Assembly: GCA_934178475.1 (NCBI GenBank)
Contig: CAKPQH010000006.1
Location: 24,336 to 88,335 of the forward strand
Direction of reading: 5' to 3'
Length of the DNA stretch: 64,000 nucleotides
From: an uncultured Clostridia bacterium
GTDB taxonomy: Bacteria; Bacillota; Clostridia; TANB77; CAG-508
In this document: positions 56,442 through 64,000 of the stretch, one piece after another
Layout of the letters: every line of letters starts with the position of its first letter
Numbering within the stretch: the stretch's first letter is position 1
Made by a program: the position numbers and the translations under genes
The notes under the pieces: generated by a model
Told to the model about the DNA's origin: nothing
The model's input: only the letters and a program-made list of their open reading frames with translations
The model's database searches: none

Positions 56442-57170
56442 TTATAATCCAAATATTAACAATCCTAATTTTAAAATTCCACTATAAACCACATTTATAA
56501 TTGGAGATACTATTGTTCCTGCAATTCCAAATATCCATAAAACTACAAATATCATGTAGAAAATTCTTTCATTATTTTCAAACCATGTTTTTGCATTATA
56601 TGGTAAAAATGGTTTTAATACTTTTGATCCATCAAGTGGTGGAAGTGGTATTAAATTAAATATTCCTAATCCAACATTTATCATAATTGTATATTGTATC
56701 ATAATTATTATAATATTCCCAATTTGATTTAAAACTATCATAGGTGCAAACTTTAAAATTGTACAATATATAATTGTAAACAAAAATGCTAACACAATAT
56801 TCATTGTAGGTCCTGCTATAGAAACAATAGCATCTGCTTTATCCATTGATATATCTCTATTATAATTTCTTGGATTTACATTTACAGGCTTTCCCCAACC
56901 AAATCCAGCAAATAAAAGCATTAATGACCCAACTGGATCTAAATGTGCTAATGGGTTTAATGATAATCTTCCTTCATTTCTTGGTGTATCATCACCTAAT
57001 TTGTCTGCTGCAAAAGCATGAGCAAACTCATGAAATGTTATAGCAACTAAAACTCCTGGTATTGTTAATAAAAGTCCTAATAACTTAGCTGTATTAGTTA
57101 AATATCCATACAATCCCCAAACTAGCATAATTGCCATAATTATATATAAAGTTCTTTTGTCAAAATACAT
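56442..57170 (-). CDS. Site-2 protease family M50 metallopeptidase
   Basis: The 242-residue membrane protease has the zinc motif HEFAHAFAADKLGDDTPR and the second metal motif NLIPLPPLDGSK, with six or so hydrophobic helices. It resembles the small rhomboid-like S2P type (YwhC), which cleaves membrane substrates. ATG 57170 is the start because AAAGGAG precedes it and the longer frame overlaps the -10 of the promoter. It lies 24 nt before prpC. Confidence 0.9.
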   Translation of the reverse strand: MYFDKRTLYIIMAIMLVWGLYGYLTNTAKLLGLLLTIPGVLVAITFHEFAHAFAADKLGDDTPRNEGRLSLNPLAHLDPVGSLMLLFAGFGWGKPVNVNPRNYNRDISMDKADAIVSIAGPTMNIVLAFLFTIIYCTILKFAPMIVLNQIGNIIIIMIQYTIMINVGLGIFNLIPLPPLDGSKVLKPFLPYNAKTWFENNERIFYMIFVVLWIFGIAGTIVSPIINVVYSGILKLGLLIFGL

Positions 57171-57198
57171 ACACACTTCTCCTTTTTTATATGATGCC

Positions 57199-57227
57199 AT
57201 TATATACTAAACAAATAAATTTGTAAA
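57199..57227 (-). promoter_or_regulatory. Promoter of the M50 protease-prpC-prkC genes
   Basis: On the minus strand, TTTACA (57222-57227), 17-nt spacer, TATAAT (57199-57204). Confidence 0.65.
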
Positions 57228-57276
57228 GCAAATTTGTAAATATTTATTTGCATGCTAAATTTACTTTTATACAATT

Positions 57277-57306
57277 AAAATGAGTTATCAAAAGATAACT
57301 CATTTT
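57277..57306 (-). terminator. Terminator of the ubiquitin-like surface-protein gene
   Basis: AAAATGAGTTATC and GATAACTCATTTT, perfect 13-bp stem with an AAAA loop. Confidence 0.75.
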
Positions 57307-57320
57307 AATATATACATATT

Positions 57321-59438
57321 TTATCTATTCTTTTTACTTTTTTTAGTACACTTCATAACAACTATTCCAACTGCAGACATAACAAATATTACAACATATG
57401 TAAATATATTATCTCCTGTCTTAGGCATGTTTCCTTTTGCTTCTTCTGCTCCTATTGTGAATGTTGTTTCAACTGTTTCTCCACCAATAAATCCAACTTT
57501 TAATGTATGAACTCCTTTTGCTAAAGTTTTTGCATATTCACTTGTAAATGTTATTATTGTGCTTCCTGATTTAGATGTATAATATTTTGTATCTAATAAA
57601 ACACCATCTACATAAACTTCATTATTAAATAAGCTATAATCAGCATCTATTCTAAATGATATTACTTCTTCGTTACTTTTAACCTTTTGCTCAGCACCTT
57701 CTATAAATTTGTAACTATTTACTACTTTTTCTGTACTAACCTCTATTGTAACATCATCATTTATATTTTCAAGAATTAGTTTATCTTTTTCTAATGGTAA
57801 TTTTTCTATACCATTAACTTTTACAGAATTTAACTTATATCCTTCATTCGCCTTAATTATTATTTCTTTATTTTCGCCCTTTCCCACTGTAAATTCAGAT
57901 TCAGGATTCACTGTTATATTTTCTCCATTAACCTTTATTGTATATGTTTTGTTTTTCTTTTCTGCCAATGTATATATACTAAAATGGTTTGTATTAAATA
58001 TAGCATAATTACCATCAATTGTTACAGGATATTCTGTTTTCTTATCTCCCTCAACATAATATACTACTAAATCCTTACCTCTTAATTCTTTTGAAACTGG
58101 TACTTTCACTTCAAAAGAACCATCTTCTAATTTTGTAACATATTTATTCAAAGAACTTGAAAATAATTTAAAATCAAACATTTCATTATTAGCTACATCT
58201 AATATTTTTAATATTTTATTATATTCTTCACCACTTATTATCTTCTCAACACTAAATACTGTGTCAAATGGTATCTCAGCTTTATCTGTTGAAACTGAAA
58301 CGTCTGTTAAAATGTCTGAATTTTTATATGTAGGTTCATATATTTTTGATGAATCTTTATTTATTACAAAATAATATGACTCTCCGTTTATAACAATTTT
58401 ATATATATGTCCATTAGATGCTTTATCTAATGCAGATGTATTGCAGTCATTATACTCATCTTCACCTATTTCATTTTTTATTGTTTTTTCCCATTCGCTT
58501 ATCGTTCCGCAGTCTATCAATTTTGCTTTATTTTTTCCTATATAATTATCAATTCTCTCTTGAGCTACTTCCATTAATTTTGAATCATCTGTACCTGTTG
58601 GAACATATATTATATGTGCTCCTTCAATAGTCATAAAAGGATTTATATAATATATTGTATCTTTATACTTAAAACTTGCTATTCCCGCTTCCTCAGTATA
58701 TACTACTGGATACACCCCTGCTCTTGCTTCTAATTCAAAACCAAAATTACTATGCTCAACATATGACATAAGTTCACTTGAATAATGTGCTATTCTTGAA
58801 CATCTAAATATTTCTCCTTGGTTTACATAGTAATTAATTATTTCCAAATCTTTAATTTCAAAACTATCTTTTCCACTAGGAATTTTTTTAATAATTTTGT
58901 CTATTTGCTCTTTTACATTTTTATCATATTTGTATGCTAATTTAATATTACTATAATAATTTTTATTATCTTCAGCTTTAAGTTTGGTATAATCATTACT
59001 ATCAAAAGTTATCCATGAAAGCATACTATTAGTTTTCATTTGAAAATCTTCAAAAATAAAATAAGCCTGTTCCTCATCTTGTGGTATAATTGAATTAATT
59101 GTATACTTAACTTCACTTGAAATTAATTTTTTCAAATATATAATACTATCTTTTTGAATATTGTAATCTGCTAATGTTCTTCCATCTTCTAAGAATAATC
59201 TTTTTTGTGTAAATGGTTGATTAAATATTAAAAACTGTTCATTAGGATTCATTCCATTTTTGTCTTGAATTTTCTGCTTTACATTATCTATAGAATCTCC
59301 AGATTCAACCTCCAAATTAAAAGCTTTATTATCATAGCTAATACTAATTTGCATTGCATATGTTTTTGTAGCACCTATAAGAATAAAAGCCACTACAGTA
59401 ATTAAAAAAATAAGTAAGATTTTTTTTGTTTTTATCAT
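57321..59438 (-). CDS. Secreted, sortase-anchored protein with N-terminal ubiquitin-like domain
   Basis: The 705-residue protein has a signal peptide ending KTYA|MQ, so the mature protein should begin MQISIS. Residues 29-105 align with ubiquitin: LEVESGDSIDNVKQKIQDKN, LIF, then LEDGRTLADYNIQKDS, about 38 of 69 aligned positions identical by hand. There is a six-residue insertion in the Lys48 loop and no C-terminal GG. A large middle part has no recognised fold. Beta-rich repeat domains follow (about 480-670), then NMPKTG, a membrane helix and a basic tail, a sortase-type anchor. A GAAGGGGG ribosome binding site precedes the ATG. Confidence 0.85.
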   Translation of the reverse strand: MIKTKKILLIFLITVVAFILIGATKTYAMQISISYDNKAFNLEVESGDSIDNVKQKIQDKNGMNPNEQFLIFNQPFTQKRLFLEDGRTLADYNIQKDSIIYLKKLISSEVKYTINSIIPQDEEQAYFIFEDFQMKTNSMLSWITFDSNDYTKLKAEDNKNYYSNIKLAYKYDKNVKEQIDKIIKKIPSGKDSFEIKDLEIINYYVNQGEIFRCSRIAHYSSELMSYVEHSNFGFELEARAGVYPVVYTEEAGIASFKYKDTIYYINPFMTIEGAHIIYVPTGTDDSKLMEVAQERIDNYIGKNKAKLIDCGTISEWEKTIKNEIGEDEYNDCNTSALDKASNGHIYKIVINGESYYFVINKDSSKIYEPTYKNSDILTDVSVSTDKAEIPFDTVFSVEKIISGEEYNKILKILDVANNEMFDFKLFSSSLNKYVTKLEDGSFEVKVPVSKELRGKDLVVYYVEGDKKTEYPVTIDGNYAIFNTNHFSIYTLAEKKNKTYTIKVNGENITVNPESEFTVGKGENKEIIIKANEGYKLNSVKVNGIEKLPLEKDKLILENINDDVTIEVSTEKVVNSYKFIEGAEQKVKSNEEVISFRIDADYSLFNNEVYVDGVLLDTKYYTSKSGSTIITFTSEYAKTLAKGVHTLKVGFIGGETVETTFTIGAEEAKGNMPKTGDNIFTYVVIFVMSAVGIVVMKCTKKSKKNR

Positions 59439-59454
59439 TTGATTTTCCCCCTTC

Positions 59455-59479
59455 AGAATTACATTTTTAATGTAATTCT
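59455..59479 (-). promoter_or_regulatory. Leader hairpin just before the ribosome binding site of the ubiquitin-like gene
   Basis: AGAATTACATT and AATGTAATTCT, perfect 11-bp stem, 3-nt loop, followed on the minus strand directly by GAAGGGGG. Too close to the RBS to be a terminator; possibly a stability or access element. Confidence 0.5.
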
Positions 59480-59490
59480 TTTCAATTTTC

Positions 59491-59519
59491 TTTATATCAT
59501 ATACTACATTTTATAGCAA
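59491..59519 (-). promoter_or_regulatory. Promoter of the ubiquitin-like surface-protein gene
   Basis: On the minus strand, TTGCTA (59514-59519), 17-nt spacer, TATAAA (59491-59496). Confidence 0.55.
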
Positions 59520-59568
59520 GCTTTTTTATGAGATTTTCACTTAAGCTTAAAATTTACAAATAAAAAAC

Positions 59569-59596
59569 CTAATAGAAAAAAATGCATTTCTATTAG
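59569..59596 (-). terminator. Terminator of lysS
   Basis: CTAATAGAAA and TTTCTATTAG with an 8-nt loop. On the minus strand GTTTTTTATTT follows. Confidence 0.75.
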
Positions 59597-59630
59597 ATTT
59601 TTCAATTTATTTAAACTTTTTTATTTTATA

Positions 59631-61133
59631 TTAATGATCTGAAAGTGGTTTCATTGTTGGAAATAATAAAACATCTCTTATTGATGCTTGGTTTGTAAGA
59701 AGCATTACTAATCTGTCAACTCCTATTCCTAATCCACCTGTTGGAGGCATACCATATTCTAGAGCTTGAATAAAGTCTTCATCCATCATTCCAGCTTCTT
59801 CATCTCCTGCTTCTCTTGCTTCAACTTGTTTTTTAAATCTTTCATATTGATCAATTGGATCATTTAATTCTGAGAAAGCATTTCCATATTCTCTTCCACC
59901 AATAAATATTTCAAATCTTTCTGTTAATCTTGGATCAGAAGGTTTTCTCTTAGCTAGTGGAGAAATCTCTACCGGATAATCATATACAAATGTAGGTTGA
60001 ATTAATGTTTTTTCAACATATTCATCAAAAAACATAGCTATTACATCACCACGAGTCTTTTTAGTTTCATCTACAAATTCTAATTTTCTTTCTTCAGCTA
60101 ATTTAACAGCTTCTTCATCTGTAGTTATTTCATTAAAATCAACTCCACAAGCTTCTTTAATAGAATCTATCATTGTTATTCTCTTAAATGAAGGTGTCAA
60201 ATCAATATCTTGTCCTTGATAATTAATTTTAGTAGTACCACAAACTTTCATAGCACATTTATAAATAATTTCTTCTGTTATATCCATCATATCATTATAA
60301 TCTTGATATGCAGCATATAATTCTATTGAAGTAAATTCCGGATTATGTCTTATATCCATTCCTTCATTTCTAAAAATTCTTCCCATTTCATATACTTTTT
60401 CATAACCACCAACTATTAATCTCTTTAAATTTAATTCTGTAGCTATTCTTAAATACATTGGTAAATTCAAAGCATTGTGATGTGTTTCAAAAGGTTTAGC
60501 TGTAGCTCCTCCTGAAATTGTGTTTAATACTGGAGTTTCAACTTCTAAATACCCCTTACTATCTAATATATTTCTAATTTCAGAAATTATTTTACTTCTT
60601 TTAACAAAAGTTTCTTTTACTTCTGGATTCATTATTAAATCAACATATCTTTGTCTATATCTTAAATCAGGATCTTTTAGTCCATGGAATTTTTCTGGAA
60701 GTGGTCTTAATGATTTTGAAAGTAAAACCGCACTTTTTGCATGTACTGATATTTCTTCTGTTCTTGTTTTAAATACAAAACCTGTAATTCCTATAATATC
60801 TCCTATATCCCATGTTTTAAAAGCTTTGTAACTCTCTTCTCCTAAATCATTTATACTAACATAACTCTGAATTTTTTCATCATTATCTTGTATTGTACAA
60901 AATGAAGCTTTTCCCATTATTCTTTTAGCTATTATTCTTCCTGCAACTGTAACATCTTTTTGTTCAAATTGTTCATAATTTGCTTTTATTTCTCCTGCTG
61001 TATTAGTTCTATTAAATTTTGTTATCTCAAATGGATCTTTACCATTATTTTTTAATTCATCCAACTTCTCTCTTCTCACTTGCATCAAGTGATTCATATC
61101 TAACTCTTGTTCTTGGTTTTCATTTTCTTGCAT
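59631..61133 (-). CDS. lysS: Lysyl-tRNA synthetase (class II)
   Basis: The 500-residue enzyme has an OB-fold anticodon domain (VTVAGRIIAKRIMGKASF) and class II motifs: RIFRNEGMDIRHNPEFT in motif 2 and GGLGIGVDRLVMLL in motif 3. A consensus-type promoter (TTTACA, 17 nt, TATAAT) lies at about 61170-61205. RBS AGAGAGG precedes the ATG. Confidence 0.97.
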   Translation of the reverse strand: MQENENQEQELDMNHLMQVRREKLDELKNNGKDPFEITKFNRTNTAGEIKANYEQFEQKDVTVAGRIIAKRIMGKASFCTIQDNDEKIQSYVSINDLGEESYKAFKTWDIGDIIGITGFVFKTRTEEISVHAKSAVLLSKSLRPLPEKFHGLKDPDLRYRQRYVDLIMNPEVKETFVKRSKIISEIRNILDSKGYLEVETPVLNTISGGATAKPFETHHNALNLPMYLRIATELNLKRLIVGGYEKVYEMGRIFRNEGMDIRHNPEFTSIELYAAYQDYNDMMDITEEIIYKCAMKVCGTTKINYQGQDIDLTPSFKRITMIDSIKEACGVDFNEITTDEEAVKLAEERKLEFVDETKKTRGDVIAMFFDEYVEKTLIQPTFVYDYPVEISPLAKRKPSDPRLTERFEIFIGGREYGNAFSELNDPIDQYERFKKQVEAREAGDEEAGMMDEDFIQALEYGMPPTGGLGIGVDRLVMLLTNQASIRDVLLFPTMKPLSDH

Positions 61134-61219
61134 TTATTTATCATCCTCTCTACTTTTATTTCAATATTGTTTAGTATTATATACCAAAATAGCTTAATTG
61201 TAAAGGAAAAATCGTTTTT

Positions 61220-61900
61220 TTACAATTTTCGTATCTCATTTATAACAAACTGTACACATTTTTCAAATTCTTCATTAAAAATATCCTCATTAAATACTTT
61301 ATACTCTTTATTGTAATCTCTTTTTTCATTTATATTTTTTATGTATTCAACAATCTTTATAATATCTTCTCTGTTTAAAATAACTTCTTCTATATTATTA
61401 ACATTTTCCTTTATTTTGTCTATATTAAATTTAGGTACTTCGACCATATTATTATTAACTAAATAATTAGAATAATTTTTAAAATCTTTTTGTTTTATTG
61501 TCCTTCTTTCATCTTTACTACAAATATATTCTTTATTAGTATTTAGTCTTATTCCAATTGAATCTCCATTTTCATCTTTTATATAATAATTCTTAAAAGT
61601 TAATCTATTCCAATAAAAATCTGTTAAAAGATGTGACAAATATCCTAAAACTAAAGGATTGTTAAATTTATTTTGATATTTTTTTATAAATTCTTTATAA
61701 TCTGGTAAAACTTCTTTTACACCTTCTATTCCATTTTTTGCAAAATGTGAATATTTATATAAAACCTTATGTGATGGATTTTCAATTATCCATCCTTCAT
61801 TATCTGGCATTATATTTCCAAAAATAAATAATTCTTCATCTTTATTCAAAACTTCATTTACTTTATTTGCAACTGCAATATGCATCTCCCATGCTGGCAT
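61220..61900 (-). CDS. Zinc-dependent phospholipase C-like hydrolase
   Basis: The 226-residue protein begins MPAWEMHIAVANKVNEVLN and has GNIMPDNEGW and YLSHLLTDFYWNRL, the spaced His/Asp residues of the Zn_dep_PLPC fold (PF00882-like). There is no signal peptide, so it is probably cytoplasmic and may act on an unknown phosphoester. The ribosome binding site is GAGGTGAG. Confidence 0.75.
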   Translation of the reverse strand: MPAWEMHIAVANKVNEVLNKDEELFIFGNIMPDNEGWIIENPSHKVLYKYSHFAKNGIEGVKEVLPDYKEFIKKYQNKFNNPLVLGYLSHLLTDFYWNRLTFKNYYIKDENGDSIGIRLNTNKEYICSKDERRTIKQKDFKNYSNYLVNNNMVEVPKFNIDKIKENVNNIEEVILNREDIIKIVEYIKNINEKRDYNKEYKVFNEDIFNEEFEKCVQFVINEIRKL

Positions 61901-61965
61901 AGTTTCTCACCTCTTATCTTGTTTATAATATTATCATAAGAACATTTTAAATTCAATATTTTCAA

Positions 61966-61994
61966 TTGACAAAATAATTTTATATGTTTATAAT
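61966..61994 (+). promoter_or_regulatory. Promoter of the small-multidrug-export gene
   Basis: TTGACA (61966-61971), 17-nt spacer, TATAAT (61989-61994): fully consensus. Confidence 0.85.
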
Positions 61995-62034
61995 ACTATA
62001 GATTTTATACAAAAGTAATAAAGGAGAGAAAAAT

Positions 62035-62607
62035 ATGATATCAAATTTACCAATATTTATGAAATATATACTAACTTTTCTTGTTAGTATGGTTCCTATC
62101 GTAGAGCTTAGAGGAGCAATTCCAATTGCAGAAAGTTTAGGTTTAAATATTTTTATTTACTACCCTATAGCAATAATTGGAAACATGTTACCTGTTCCAA
62201 TAATTTATTTATTTGCACGAAAAGTTCTTGAATGGGGAAAAGATAAAAAGTTCATTGGAAAGTTCTTTACTTGGTGTTTAGAAAAAGGTGAAAAAGGTGG
62301 AGAAAAACTTAAAAAATCAGCTGGAAATAGTGGTATATTTTGGGCATTATTAATTTTCGTAGGAATTCCGCTTCCAGGTACAGGTGCTTGGACTGGAACA
62401 CTTGCTGCAAGCTTTCTAAAACTTGATTTTAAAACAAGCGTTATTGCAGTTACTCTTGGTGTTCTACTTGCTGGAATAATAATGTCTTTAGGAAGTAAGA
62501 TAGTTTCTATCTTTGGTTGGATTGGTGTTATAGCATTAATCGTTATCATTGCAATTATTATTTTGGTTTCTATCTTACTGAAAAAGAAAAAATCTAAAAA
62601 TGTTTAA
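62035..62607 (+). CDS. Small multi-drug export family membrane protein (COG2426)
   Basis: The 190-residue protein has four or five hydrophobic helices and the conserved VPIVELRGAIPIAESLG and GIPLPGTGAWTGTLAA motifs of the PF06695 family. The family name suggests export, but substrate and mechanism are not established. It is monocistronic, with a perfect promoter and AAAGGAGAG upstream of the ATG, and a terminator after it. Confidence 0.88.
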   Translation: MISNLPIFMKYILTFLVSMVPIVELRGAIPIAESLGLNIFIYYPIAIIGNMLPVPIIYLFARKVLEWGKDKKFIGKFFTWCLEKGEKGGEKLKKSAGNSGIFWALLIFVGIPLPGTGAWTGTLAASFLKLDFKTSVIAVTLGVLLAGIIMSLGSKIVSIFGWIGVIALIVIIAIIILVSILLKKKKSKNV

Positions 62608-62625
62608 TTTAAAAATAAACATTCT

Positions 62626-62660
62626 AAAAGAGGGCGTCCTAAAATAGGAATCCCTCTTTT
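62626..62660. terminator. Bidirectional terminator between the export gene and the FGE-like gene
   Basis: AAAAGAGGG (62626-62634) and CCCTCTTTT (62652-62660), with an inner TCCTAAAATAGGA hairpin. It also sits where a downstream hairpin of a diversity-generating target would lie. Confidence 0.75.
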
Positions 62661-62697
62661 ACTTTATACTTCTTTATACTTTATAATTTTTAAGATA

Positions 62698-64000
62698 TTA
62701 CAAAACAACCACCGGACGGAACCCATTACCGCTGAAGGCACTGCCACCCGTACCGTGAGTACTAAACACACCATTAGCAGCACCACTGTCCCAATAGCCG
62801 CCACGAATAAGAAAAGGTAAAACGAATGTTCCCATTAGCATATAGTCACTATCATATAATCCTGTTGCATAATCGATTGAAACTTCATGATTTGTTGCAG
62901 TTACATTTCCATTATCATCATATGTTGCTTTTAACCATTGCTCTGTATATTTTCCTCCATAATATCTTATTCCATAATATGAAAATTCACTTCCATTAAT
63001 TACTTCATACATAGCATCGCCCTTTACACTTTTCATTAATTGTACTCTGTCATATATATATTTCGCAAGATTTGTATTTTTCGTAACTATATTTTCTGCA
63101 TTATTTGCCATCTTCCATGTTGCATCTCCGGTTGTTCTTTTCATCCTTGCTTACTTCATATTTATCCCAATATATTTCAAATTCACTATTTAATTTATTT
63201 CCATTAAATAAATTTACTTCTTCTCCATCTACTGTTATTTTTCCTGCATATGAGTTTAAACTACTGCTTCCATTATCCCAGTATGCCGCCACTCTTTCAT
63301 ACGAACCTCCACTTAGATCATATATTCCTGTTACATTTCCTGTTGTACTTTGTGTTACATTTGTTTTATAATCTTTTGCTCCTGTATATGAATGATACTT
63401 TCCTTGTGAATCAGCACTTCCTTTTCCTGATTGACTTATCCCCGGTATTACTCCATATGGTGATGCTGCTAAATATGCTACTGCTCCCCATTCGTTATTT
63501 TTTATCAAATGTGTATCTGTTCCTTTTGATAATTTGTATACGTCTTTACTTTTCATGTTATAACATACTTCAAATGATTTTCCCATACTTATATATCTCC
63601 AACTTTCTGCATTGGGTAATACTTTTACCGTCTTTGTACTTGCATTATTATTTGCTGTTGTTGTATTTTCATTTGTCTCTGCCATACTTGCTTCAAACTT
63701 TGCTACCCATATTCCTCTTAAGTTTGCTCCTCCAAATGTGAATGCTGGATGTACTATCATTGTTGATTTTTCTCCGGCTGTTTGCTTTGTTATATCATAA
63801 TCTGTTGGATATGTATTTCCATCTTTATCTTCATTTGTTGTTCCCTTTAAGAATACCACTTTCGTTATATTTTGTGTTTTCCCATTGTTAGCATCTGTTG
63901 CTCCTTCAACTTCAGCTTTATACTTTGTCATACTATATGCAAACCTTGGTATCCATACAAACATACTTCCCAATTCATTTTCTTCTACTACTTGTCCTTC
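62698..64000 (-). pseudogene. FGE-sulfatase/C-type-lectin-like surface protein, frameshifted and cut by the window edge
   Basis: The frame is open at 64000 and the 5' end is outside. The visible part begins EGQVVEENELGSMFVWIPRF and continues with FGGANLRGIWVAKFEAS, WRYISMGKSFEVC, GIYDLSGGSYERVAAYWDN, and ends IRGGYWDSG...FSGNGFRPVVVL. That pattern belongs to the formylglycine-generating-enzyme/C-type-lectin fold found at the C-termini of clostridial surface proteins. At 63138-63141 a run of four T (A on the coding strand) breaks the frame; removing one base joins KDE to RTTGDATWKMAN. It could be a pseudogene or an indel error. Confidence 0.7.
62701..62805 (-). other. Candidate diversity-generating-retroelement variable region
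   Basis: The last 35 codons are 56% GC by count (59 of 105) against roughly a third in the preceding stretch. Nearly every codon in the variable-looking positions ends in C or T (NNY): TAT, GAC, AGT, GCT, GCT, AAT, AGT, ACT, CAC, AGT, TTC, AGC, AAT. That is what adenine mutagenesis of an AAY-rich template would give. The tract ends in a GC-rich block and a hairpin follows downstream. Confidence 0.45.

Noticed and set aside
62205..62549. 114-residue minus-strand ORF opposite the export gene
   Set aside because: A shadow of the PF06695 gene, which has a consensus promoter and RBS.

Overview
The window comes from an AT-rich (roughly 25-30% GC by eye) Gram-positive bacterium of the Clostridia type, probably an uncultured gut lineage. 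The evidence is the Firmicutes gene set (disA, ireB-ruvX-DUF1292, prpC-prkC, rimP-nusA-ylxR-infB), consensus TTGACA/TATAAT promoters, strong AGGAGG ribosome binding sites with several TTG starts, and prepilin-like proteins that begin ITLIALVITII. No phage, IS element, CRISPR array or rRNA operon was seen.

Layout. 1-1502: the 3' end of a VanW-family gene and a frameshifted D-Ala-D-Ala carboxypeptidase. 1597-3751: a prepilin-type GLUG-repeat surface protein with a structured leader. 3752-8142: glmM, two linked genes of unknown function and a DUF1189 membrane protein. 8166-8356: 6S RNA. 8536-11981: a YhaN/YhaO (SbcC/SbcD-like) pair. 12254-19385: small membrane proteins, DUF1292, ruvX, ireB, and an unusual three-gene set (GAF with degenerate GGDEF; CpaE/ParA-like ATPase with AT-hook and LPGFE repeats; two-TM secreted protein), followed by a G5/glucosaminidase enzyme. 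19586-25089: cyclophilin, disA, radA, acyl-ACP thioesterase, pgi. 25288-27692: a prepilin fused to an NlpC/P60-like domain, divergent from an unknown membrane protein. 27767-31260: dtd, transglutaminase-like protein, LAKTG-anchored protein, ychF, tRNA-Thr(GGT). 31353-39611: unknowns, clpE-like, TPR protein, zinc-ribbon protein and tyrS. 39675-46299: frameshifted prepilin, UPF0182, ftsY, GNAT, tRNA-Thr(CGT), HlyD-like adaptor. 46355-53600: truB, then the nrnA-rbfA-infB-ylxR-nusA-rimP translation operon. 53665-57170: prkC, prpC and an M50 protease. 57321-59438: a secreted, sortase-anchored protein whose mature N-terminus is ubiquitin-like. 59631-64000: lysS, phospholipase-C-like hydrolase, small-multidrug-export protein and the 3' part of a frameshifted FGE/C-type-lectin-like surface gene.

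How it fits together. Most of the window is housekeeping: translation, cell-wall signalling (PrkC/PrpC/IreB), c-di-AMP, and DNA repair. The accessory content is a surface system. Three prepilin-like proteins share an almost identical N-terminal cassette joined to different C-terminal modules, and a fourth truncated gene may belong with them. Two of the prepilin genes share a leader made of a conserved 5' segment, a swapped dinucleotide repeat, a fixed 39-nt spacer and an intrinsic-terminator hairpin. The last gene ends in a GC-rich, NNY-codon tract that looks like a diversity-generating-retroelement target. Three single-base frameshifts were found, all in surface or cell-wall genes. Whether they are biology or assembly error cannot be decided from the sequence alone.
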